From positions 29,185,608 through 29,249,607 of the forward strand of contig NC_088300.1 of assembly GCF_032854445.1 (NCBI RefSeq): DNA of 64,000 bases, read 5' to 3'. Every line of letters begins with the position of its first letter. Within the stretch, counting starts at the first letter, position 1. Source of the DNA: Liolophura sinensis. Lineage: Eukaryota; Mollusca; Polyplacophora; Chitonida; Chitonidae. Below the pieces are notes generated by a model. The model was not told where the DNA came from. It saw only the letters and a list, made by a program, of their open reading frames with translations, and ran no database searches. The position numbers were made by a program, and so were the translations under genes. Below, in pieces: positions 21,904 to 32,423 of this stretch.

Positions 21904-24900
21904 GTATACAATATACGTTGTACTAACCACAATTTGAGTTTTTCCTGTTCGGAAATGGGCAATTTAAGGATTTACAATTAACATGGATTAAGGCGTAAGC
22001 TGCTTGATAAATACTGGCCCTAAGGCACGTCTTAAAGGTGAAGTCGGTTGAACACAATTTAAATGCTTTGATATAGAACGTTTAAAGTTTGTTCATTCTT
22101 TTGTGCAGAAAAAATTACTCACCACAACTTCAGTCTTTCCTGTTCGAGTTTGGCTTTTTAGGACTTAAGTCTTTAGTTGCTTGATAGGGATGGGCCCTGG
22201 ACTCGTATTTCCTAAGCAATTTGAGACGTAAGGCATAAATTGCAATTGCTTAAACAAATTAGCCGAGGAAAAAACTTACATTGTGGTTTGTACATGGTTC
22301 TGCAGTAAACAATCAGTGTACAAATTTTAAACATCCTACATTTTAAAGGTAACTTAAGTCTTAATACATTTGATCAGTATGAACACAGCTCCGTCTAATG
22401 CGGCAGCGCCCTTATATCTGGAGGTTTTGCCAAGTATCTGACTAAGTGCTTTACTGACCATAAAGTGGTTAAACTCATAAATTATTCAACCGCCCGGATT
22501 ACGTGGACTCGAGGCAATGCCTTTTCACACTTCCCTTAGTAGATATATTGCAATTATATATTGCACTGTATATTTTCCTTACCTAATCTGCTCAAGCCAT
22601 TTTGCCAGGTGAGCATGTAATTGGCTACTATTTAAGCATTTACATAAACAGTCAGAATTAAACCCTGACTGAAGGTAAATTGACAAGAGACGGCGTTTCA
22701 TTGGTTACGTGAGATCATTTGCCAAGATTCACACTGTCGTCACTTCTCTGGTTTTAATCCCTATGCTGTAGTCTTTTATATTATGTTATACATGCATGTG
22801 TAGAGGGCAAGAATTATCCAGAAAAAATGCAAAACCAAACAACGAAACGCTGTCGATCGCTTATTGCAGCCAAAACCCAAAGAGAGTGGAGAAATCCAGA
22901 CCCCTCGTCTTGTTACCTAGCGATGGAAAGACAAACACCACCAGAACCCTCTCCCATTTCCTAAATGAGGAATGAACGCAAAACTATGCCTTCGTGCTGA
23001 ATACTTTATGCGTTTAAAATGTATACACGCATATACGAATGACTAGATGAGAGTGGAAAGAGACAAATCCGTGTGACTTCATTCAATGGCCATGCGAATG
23101 ACCCATGTTCTAATGTTTAATGGTGTTAATAATACCTCTAATATGGAACTCAGTTCTTGGCGTAATATATTTTTTTCTCGCCTAACAGATCTAGCAAGTA
23201 ATTGGTGCCAGCAAATAAACATTCAGGAGAATGATAGCTGAAAATATTGCTTCTGACATTAACATTGGCCGCCACTGTGACCAAGGTAAAATAGATGTCA
23301 TTGTTACTGGTTCGCACCTAATTGCCCGCTTGCAAACCTGTTAAACAGAAAGGCATTATTGGTGAGTGTTGCCATGGAAACAAGCCAATATTGAAACAAT
23401 ATGGAAAACGTTAATTTTATTACGATGGTTTAATCGGTACTTGAAGCGCAAACGGATGAAAGTTTAAAATGTGAGTATTTGTTCTTTGCATCCATATATC
23501 GGATATTACCGTTATTATATATTTGTCTGATGAAATCTTGCTGATAAAATCATTCCTTTCCAGAACAAAAGCTGAACTCAAATATAACTGATAGTATCAC
23601 TGAGATCGGTTGGCCATCCACATTAAACGCTCTGAATCGTTAAATTCACTAACCTTGAAGCTGTCCTCTAAATTAGATAACTTCCTAACATCATGTGGTA
23701 ATGGTAAATGTATTATTCGATAGATTGGTTTAATTATTACAAACGATAAAAATGTGTTTTGGGGTTGGAGGGTAGCGCGGAATGGAAGCAGTTGGGCAAG
23801 GGGAGATTGGCATTTAAGGTGTGGTGTGGTGTTATGGCGTGTACCTGTCCGAAGTGGACGGTTCACGCCAACGACGGAACTTATTTGTAGATTTCCTCGA
23901 GAACAGATTTTGATTTATCCAAAGAAAAAAAAAAGAATTAAAAGAAGCTTAATAGTTGCTTGTAAAGGACTACGTGATATAAACATGAAATATGTGCTTG
24001 TCTTCAATGTCCTTGTCTTCAGCTGGTTTACTACAAGCGTTAGACAGGAAACTATCGTTCATGAACATTTTCGCCCAGAATAACCAACGCTTGAACAAGG
24101 CGTTATTCATCGCCTAAGCTGTTTGCTTCTGAAGGACAATTTCTTGTCTTGGCCTGGCCTCACAATTTATGTAGAGAAAAGACAAATCATCTGTTCCGGG
24201 AGAGCGATGTATTCCAGCTTATTAAACATGCACGCATTTATTATACGCGCATAAGTCAAACATCAAGCTACCTGTTCAAAGACAGTTGCCAGATGCTGAC
24301 ATGACCCATGACTTATTCCCTGTAAACTCCACGCCGAATGACGCCAGTCGGGCGAACTATTGCCAAATGTAGCATTACGCAGTGATCAATGTTGTAAAAT
24401 CTTTAATCGAACCCACCACTTTTCATCACGAATTGCGTCATTCGCCGAATATCAGGTTAATGAGGACGAAACCTACAACACAACTAAATATTGATACTGA
24501 TTTTGCGAGTGAGGGAGCTTTCTTTATATTCCAACTTTTTCATGTATTTGAGTTAGAGTTAATCTTAACCTCTTCATTACTGTAACATTTGTGATGCAAT
24601 ATTCTGGCTGGTATAGTGATCAGATATGGCTGTTATTACGATGTTGTCAGACTCATAAGAATGTCAACAGGCGGTGACGTCACCATGACACCGGATCGAT
24701 TTGGATGTGACTGTCACTTTCGGGCTAATTGCCACGTATGATTTAATCCGATTCTGCATAATTAACTGCGAGTTCTGTCAGGAACGTCCACCTTTCCGAC
24801 TAATAGAGACTTCTGCGCCATCCAGCAGGTCCATGAACTGTTATCCGATCAGTACAACAGTATAACTAAAAACACCGTTATTATTATAAAATGCACTGAA

Positions 24901-25915
24901 AGCTGAACGCACGGTGTGACATTCCAAGACAGTGTTGTTGGTACAGTATTGATCTGGTTTAATCCAGATGACTAAAAGTAGTCTAAATCGTTATGGAGGC
25001 ATATTTGAGATCATAGTAAATACGATATCTGAAAAAAGTAATGTTTCTGCGTTCTTGCAAACGGAAAAAACATGCATTAAAACACAATGTGCTGATGAAC
25101 CTATGGCATTACATTCAATGTTGCTTTGTCAGTAATTCGGTGGTTAGGACTAGAATAGAAAGTTGCAAGGGTGGGATTGGAACCACTTGAGACTTTTGGC
25201 GAACTTTGCATCAGACAAAATGTTATATTTAGACGAAAGAAAATGGTCATCTTTGAAAATTCGCGGCAAACAACAGTCTAAGTCATCGCCGCTTGTGACT
25301 GGGACCGTATGGAGGAGAATGCTTAATTTCTGAATACGTTTACGGACATCCCGAAAACAGATCCAGGAAACAAATTCGAACTCGTCCTGTGTACCAGATA
25401 CCCTACCATGTAACGGTCATTCCGTCTCATCACGGTATCAGACAACCACGCCTTTAGCCTGTGTCCTGGGATCTCGTGTGACTGTATGATGTTCAGGCGT
25501 GACCATAGGCCTAGAACAAAAGCTATAACAAACCATATGGACAGAGGCCAAGGTAGTTGTGAGATTGGATAGTTCAGCCGCGGACTGACACACAAAACAA
25601 TCACTCAGCGCGCCTTATTTGGCGTCACGTATGGCGAACGATGGATGCTGGATGTGATAAGTGTGAGTAGCTTGGCGAGAATGCGTGGCGATTTGCCAGC
25701 CTACAGCGAGGAAACACAGACGATCGTTGGATAATTGTCTGCTGGCTCTGAGAAAACTGAACGAGGCTTCACCGGTGGAGCACAAGACGAACGAAGAAAC
25801 GAAGTTGTAGTCTATGAATAAGGTACAGTAATGACAAAGAGAAAGGAGGCAATAACATGGTCGCGCGACGATAGGGAAGACAAAGTACCGAAAATCACCT
25901 GAGCAAAGGTGCCGT
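21904..25915. other. No gene supported
   Basis: About 4 kb of AT-rich DNA. A 109-codon frame at 23754-24083 contains an internal ATG (23985) followed by a signal-peptide-like stretch (MKYVLVFNVLVFSWFTTSV) and then only 13 residues. Frames at 25323-25604 and 25615-25953 (minus) are unrecognised. A CRE palindrome lies at 24673-24684. Confidence 0.35.
24673..24684. promoter_or_regulatory. Perfect CRE palindrome GGTGACGTCACC
   Basis: This is a 12-base perfect palindrome containing TGACGTCA. No gene is recognised nearby, so it may be a chance match or a distal element. Confidence 0.2.
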
Positions 25916-25919
25916 CGGC

Positions 25920-26640
25920 AGTTAAACCAAAGCAGCGGACGATATGTAAGCATAGACAGAAATTACAGATTTAGTTAAAGCAGTTACAGTTACAGTTCAG
26001 TCATAAGAGCGACAAACTTTAAACCAAAGCAAACACAACAGTTAAATCAGAGCTGCGACGAAAACTAAACCAAATGCAGACAACACAGTTGACTAACGCA
26101 GCCACAAAATCTAAACCAAAAGCAGAAACGACAGTTCAATCAAAATAGCGACGAACTCTAAATCAAAAGCAAAAACGACAGTTAAATCAGAGCAGCGACG
26201 AAATGTAAGCCAAAAGCAAAAATGATATTTAACTAAACTTTGCGACAAAATCTAAACCAAAAGCAGAATTAACTGTTAATTCAAGCAAAAACGAAATCTT
26301 AAGCAAGTGCAGACACTACAGCTAACCAAAAGCAGCGACGAAATCTAAACCAAAAGGAAAAACGACAGTTAATTAAAAGGAGGGACAAAATCTGAGGCAA
26401 AAGGAAAAACGACAGTTAACCAAAAGCAGCGGCGAAATCTAAACCAGGAAACCACAATTAAATCAAAGCAGCGAGGACAGAAAAACAAAAAGCCGAAACA
26501 ACAGTGATGATATCTGAAGCAAAAGCAGAAAGGACAGTTAAATCAAAACAGCGACGAAGTCTTAACCAAAAGCACAAACGACAGTTAAATCAAAGCAGCA
26601 CTGACAATTAGACCAAAGCAGTGACGAAAGATACATAAAT
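25920..26640. repeat. Degenerate 47-bp tandem array
   Basis: Units of the form GCGACGAAATCTAAACCAAA, AGCAGAAACGACAGTTAAAT and CAAAGCA recur, with exact 47-base spacing in places (26130 to 26177; 26364 to 26411). About fifteen diverged units with indels. Confidence 0.75.
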
Positions 26641-26969
26641 AAGCAGCGTAACTGGTGAAGTACGGCATCTTTACACTTTTCCTCTACCAACAAATCGTGA
26701 CAATGCTTATATTATTACACTTGGCAAACTCCTAACTGCTTTACCAGGATTAAATGTGCAAGAGGTAATAGATGGCACTTAAGCCGGTTTCGTAGTCGGG
26801 AATAAAATACATAGAATCAGTTAAGTTTCATTTATTCGTTTAGAACACTCCTTGCGTCAATCCACCATCCATGAAAACTGTTCACTGTTCCCCTTTGCAC
26901 GATTCCGCCCTAATTTCGTACTTAATCTATTTTTCAGTTCTTTGGTGATTTGTATTAAACATCGTTTTA

Positions 26970-27042
26970 TGAATTGGCCTTGCGATTACCCAGTTTGGTT
27001 GACGGTTGGTATATGAATGTCTGTTTCGACGCATAGGCCCTT
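26970..27042. repeat. Dispersed repeat, copy 2 of 2
   Basis: GAATTGGCCTTGCGATTACC and TTGGTTGACGGTTGGTATAT, then GAATGTCTGTTTCGACGCAT match the segment at 6223-6305 with a few differences. Confidence 0.6.
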
Positions 27043-27739
27043 CCATGTCCGAGAGTTTTTGGAATCGGATAGCGTGGGAGAATGTAACATGCGTTGCCTG
27101 ACCAGATCAGTTCAGAAAAGGGTCAGTGATGGAGAGATCCCATGTTGACTGTTCCAGAATGACCTGCGCCACAGTCCGGTTTACATAGTTCTATAGGTGA
27201 CGTTCGGAAGCACCCCGTCCACACCATTGTTCACAGGGCTCTCTATTTCAGCTTGAAAGTCCAACCTTTGTGTTTTAGTAGCAGTACAGCAGACCCGCGA
27301 CTTCTACCTATATAAGTAATTAATTAGCGTGCCGAATCCGTCCTGATCAGTTGACAACATACTACTATCCTGATAAGCTATTGATTAGGGATGTCTCATT
27401 GATTTTCCAGTCAATTCCATTAATTTCTACAAATTATTAATTTTTAATCGTTGTTATCCCGACTTGAAGCTCCAGAGTATATCCATGCGAACCGACTGCA
27501 ATGCGGTGTTTGTGGCTTTGGGAAGTGAGGTTCAATTAGCTTCTGCTTATAAGATACAACAAATGTCATCGAGATTCAAGATATCATCAGCTGATGTACT
27601 GTGAGCGATTAGGCATGAACTTTGTATACTCAGTAGTGTATATTATTACCACATATGTCACTATATCATACTTGCTGGCAAATCTGCGGTGGTAACAATT
27701 AGTCATTCGCAACCGATAGCTATACCCCGGGTGAGTTCA
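27043..27739. other. No feature seen
   Basis: AT-rich spacer leading to the full-length SINE. Confidence 0.45.
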
Positions 27740-27753
27740 CAATAGCTTCCTCT
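27740..27753. repeat. Target-site duplication, left copy
   Basis: CAATAGCTTCCTCT is repeated exactly at 28025-28038 on the other side of the full-length SINE. Confidence 0.85.
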
Positions 27754-28024
27754 TTATTCATTTATTTTATTTGATTGGTGTTTTACGCCGTTGTCAAGAA
27801 TATTTCACTTATACGACGGCGGCCAGCATTATGGTGGGTGGAAACCGGGCAGAGCCCGGAGGAAACCCACCACCATCCGCAGGTTGCTGCAAGACCTTTC
27901 CACTTACGGCCAGAGAGGAAGCCAGCATGAGCTGGACTTGAACTCACAGCGACCGCATTGGTGAGAGGCTCCCGGGTCATTACGCTGCGCTAGCGCGCTA
28001 AACCGACTGAGCCACGGACGCCCC
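27754..28024 (-). mobile_element. Full-length tRNA-derived SINE with intact A and B boxes
   Basis: This is the most complete copy of the dominant SINE. In minus orientation it begins with a tRNA-like head containing an A box (TGGCTCAGTCGG, complement at 28003-28014) and a B-box-like GTTCAAGTCC (complement at 27934-27943). The body follows, with the conserved GTATAAGTGAAATATTCTTG segment, and then the AAATAAAT-type tail. A perfect 14-base direct repeat, CAATAGCTTCCTCT, flanks it (27740-27753 and 28025-28038). That repeat is a target-site duplication made by LINE-machinery retrotransposition. The family resembles molluscan tRNA-SINEs (V-SINE/RUDI-like), but the family name is not confirmed. Confidence 0.9.
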
Positions 28025-28038
28025 CAATAGCTTCCTCT
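28025..28038. repeat. Target-site duplication, right copy
   Basis: This matches 27740-27753 exactly and marks the 5' insertion edge of the SINE, which lies in minus orientation. Confidence 0.85.
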
Positions 28039-28082
28039 AATGCCAAAAAAAAAAAGTATATTGCAGTATTACAACATTACAG

Positions 28083-31000
28083 CACATAAATATTTATCAG
28101 CAACAGCATACATAAATGCCCACTAACAAACCACCAGAAACAAACCACCACTAATAACCAACGTCAAAACAACTTCGTAACACATATATGTCCCCAAACA
28201 AACCACACTAGTCACCAACATCACAACGAATAAACACTCATCAACACCAACACATAAATGTCCCAAAACGAAGCACCACTGGTCACCAACATCACAACGA
28301 ATAAACACTCATCAGCATAAACACACATAAATGTCCCCAAACAAACAACACTAGTCACCAACATCACAACGAATAAACACTCATCAACACCAACATACAT
28401 AAATGTCTCCAAACAAAGCACCAATAGCCACCAACATCACAACGAATAAACACTCATAAACACCAACATACATAAATGTCCCAAAACGAAGAACCACTAG
28501 TCACCAACATCACAACGAATAAACACTCATCAGCACCAACATACATAAATGTCCCCAAACAAAGCACCACTAGCCACCAATATCACAACGAAGAAACACT
28601 CATCAACACCAACATACATAAATGTCCCCAAACAAAGCACCACTAGTCACCAACATCACAACGAATAAACACTCACCAGCACCAACACAAATAAATGTCC
28701 CCAAACAAACACCACTGCTTACCAATATCACAACGAAAGAAACACTCATCAACACCAACATACATAAATGTCTCCAAACAAAGCACCACTAGCCACCAAC
28801 ATCAGAACGAATAAACACTCATAAACACCAACATACATAAATGTCCCAAAACGAAGCACCACTGGTCACCAACATCACCACGAATAAACACTCATCAGCA
28901 CCAACATACATAAATGTCCCCAAACAAGGCACCACTAGTCACCAACATCACAACGAAAACACTCATCAGCACCAACACACATAAATGTCCCAAAACAAAC
29001 ACCACTAGTCACCAACATCATAACGAATAAACACTCATCAACACCAACACACATAAATGTCCCAAAACAAACACCACTAGTCATCAACATCACAACGAAT
29101 AAACACTCATCAGCACCAACATACATAAATGTCCCCAAACAAGGCACCACTAGTCACCAACATCACAACGAATAAACACTCATCAACACAAACACACATA
29201 AATGTCCCCAAACAAACAACACCAGTCACCAACATCACAACGAATAAACACTCATCAACACCAACACATAAATGTCCCCAAACAAAGCACCACTAGTCAC
29301 CAACTTCACAAGAATAAACACTCATCAACACCAACACACATAAATATCCTCAACAAAAGCACCACTAGTCACCAACATCACAACGAATAAACACTCATCA
29401 ACACCAACACACATAAATGTCTCCAAACAAAGCACCACTTGTCACCAACATCACAACGAATAAACGCTCATCAGCACCAACACATATAAATGCCCACTAA
29501 CAAACTACCAGAAACAAACCACCACTACACACCACAGTCAAAACAAATTCGTAACACATAAATATTCCCAAACAAAGCACCACTAGTCACCAAACATCAC
29601 AACGAATAAACACTCATCACCACCAACACATAAATGTCCCCAAACAAAGCACCACTAGTCACCAAACATCACAACGAGTAAACACTCATCAACACCAACA
29701 CACATAAATATCCTCAAACAAAGCACCACTAGTCACCAACATCACAACGAATAAACACTCATCAACACCACATACATAAATGTCCCCAAACAAAGCACCA
29801 CTTGTCACCACCATCACAACGAATAAACACTCATCAACACCAACACACATAAATGTCCCCAAACAAAGCACCACTTGTCACCAACATCACAACGAATAAA
29901 CGCTCATCAGCACCAACACTTATAAATGCCCACTAACAAACTACCAGAAACAAACCACCCCTACACACCCACCGTTAAAACAAATTCGTAACACATAAAT
30001 GTCCCCAAACAAATCACCACGAGTCACCAATATCATAACGAATAAACACTCATCACCACCAACACACATAAATGCCCACTAACAAAGCACCACGAGTCAC
30101 CAAACATCACAACGAATAAACACTCATCAACACCAACATACATAAATGTCCCCAAACAAGGCACCACTGGTCATGAAACATCACAACGAATAAACACTCA
30201 TCAGCACCAACACACATAAATGTCCCCAAACAAACACACTGGTCACCAACATCATAACGAATAAACACTCATCAACACCAACATACATAAATATCCAAAA
30301 CGAAGCACCACTAGTCACCAACATCACAACGAATAAACACTCATCAACACCAACACACATAAATGTCCCCAAACAAACACCACTAGTCACCAATATCGTA
30401 ATGAATAAACACTCATCAACACCAACACATAAATGTCCCCAAACAAGCACCACTAGTCACCAACATCACAACGAATAAACACTCATCAACACCAACACAC
30501 ATAAATGTCCCCAAACAAAGCACCACTTGTCACCAACATCACAACGAATAAACACTCATCAGCACCAACACATATAATGCCCACTAACAAACTACCAGAA
30601 ACAAACGACCACTACACACCACCGTCAAAACAATTCGTAACACATAAATGTCCCCAAACAAAGCACCACTAGTCACCAATATCACAACGAATAAACACTC
30701 ATCGGTACCAACATTCATAAATATTCCAAACAAAGTTACCACTAGTCACCAAACATCACAACGAATAAACACTAATCACCACCAACACACGTAAATGCCC
30801 ACTAACAAAGCACCACGAGTCACCAACATCACAACGAATAAACACTCATCACCACCAATACACATAAATGTCCCCAAACAAACAACACTAGTCCACCAAC
30901 ATCATAACGAATAAACACTCATTAACACCAACATACATAAATGTCCCCAAACAAAGCACCACTGGTCACCAACATCACAACGAATAAACACTCATCAACA

Positions 31001-31924
31001 CCAACATACATAAATGTCCCCAAGCAAACACCACTAGTCACCAACATCAATAACGAATAAACACTCATCAACCACCAACACACATAAATGTCCCCAAACA
31101 AACACCAATAGTCACCAACATCACAAAGAATAAACACTCATCAACACTAACATACATAAATGTCCCCAAACAAGGCACCACTGGTCACCAACATCACAAC
31201 GAATAAACACTCATCAACACCAACACACATAAATGTCCCCAAACAAACACCACTAGTCACCAACATCACAACGAATAAACACTCATCAACACCGACATAC
31301 ATAAATGTCCCCAAACAAAGCACCACTAGTCACCAACATCACAACGAATAAACACTCATCAGCACCAACATACATAAATGTCCCCAAACAAAGCACCACT
31401 AGTCACCAACATCACAACGAATAAACACTCATCAACACCAACACACATAAATGTCCCCAAACAAAGCACCACTAGTCACCAACATCACAACGGATGAACA
31501 GTCGCAACCAACACACGTTAATGTCCTCAAACAAATCCCTTCTATATACCAACATAACAAGGAAAAACACTCAACAGCAACAACACACGTAAATGTCCCC
31601 AAGCAAACATTTTTACTAGATACCAATACACCTTACTAAGGAAATAAAAAGACATCAGCAACAAAACACGTAAATGTCCCATAAAAGCCTATGCAATGAC
31701 TATGTAACATCCTCACCACTAGTTAAAATAATTGGCAACAACACACGTAAATGTCCCCTAACAACTAGGCATCACCACAATAAATAAACGCTAATCAGCG
31801 CCAACACACATAAATGTCCCCGAACAAACCACTACTAGACACCAATATAACAACGAATAAACATTCATCAACACCAACACACATAAATCCCTTAATCAAA
31901 CACCACTGAAAACCAACATCACAA
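28083..31924. repeat. Large 73-bp tandem (satellite-like) array, about 46 regular units plus a decayed right end
   Basis: The unit runs ATAAATGTCCCCAAACAAAG, CACCACTAGTCACCAACATC, ACAACGAATAAACACTCATC, AACACCAACACAC (73 bases, for example 31374 to 31447), with only about four G per unit on the + strand. A second, related monomer class (ATAAATGCCCACTAACAAAC, TACCAGAAACAAACCACCAC, through CAAATTCGTAACACAT) is interspersed at 28112, 29486, 29922 and 30574, with A/B hybrid units near 30068 and 30787. Units are regular to about 31490 and then diverge. Since 73 is not a multiple of three, the many short frames here on both strands are meaningless. Confidence 0.95.
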
Positions 31925-32195
31925 CAAATAACAAGACATCAGCAACAGCACACGTAAAGTTCACCTAACAACTTGATACCATCATCACAACAAATAACAA
32001 GACATCAGCAACAGCACATGTAAAGTTCACCTAACAACTTGATACCATCATCATAACAAATAACAAGACATCAGCAACAACACATGTAAAGTTCACCTAA
32101 CAACTTGATACCATCATCACAACAAATAACAAGACATCAGCAACAGCACATGTAAAGTTCACCTAACAACTTGATACCATCATCATAACAAACAA
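31925..32195. repeat. 66-bp tandem sub-array derived from the 73-bp array
   Basis: CAAATAACAAGACATCAGCA, ACAGCACATGTAAAGTTCAC and CTAACAACTTGATACCATCATCA repeat at exact 66-base spacing (31925, 31991, 32057, 32123, 32189), nearly identical. The base order parallels the 73-bp unit, so this is a younger local amplification of a diverged unit. Confidence 0.88.
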
Positions 32196-32240
32196 ACGTT
32201 CAACAGAACAAGCTCTAACACGAACCGGATGTAGAATATA

Positions 32241-32423
32241 TTTTTTTTATTTTGTTTGATTGGTGTTTTACGGCGTAATCAAGAATATTTCACTTATACC
32301 ACGGCGGTCAGCATTATGGTGGGTGGAAACCGGACTGAGGCCGGGGGAAACCCACGACCATTCGCAGGTTGTTGACCGACCTTCGCATGTACGACCGGAG
32401 AGGCAGCCACCATCAACTGGACT
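32241..32423 (-). mobile_element. SINE, truncated, at the right edge of the satellite array
   Basis: TTGATTGGTGTTTTACGGCG through AGGTTGTTGACCGACCTTCG to CATCAACTGGACT; the tRNA head is missing beyond the B-box side. It has the same orientation as the copy at the left edge of the array. Confidence 0.82.

Noticed and set aside
28083-32195. CRISPR-like or protein-coding interpretation of the tandem array
   Set aside because: Units are contiguous with no unique spacers, the host is eukaryotic, and the 73-base period shifts frame every unit, so the many 60-90 codon frames on both strands are artefacts.
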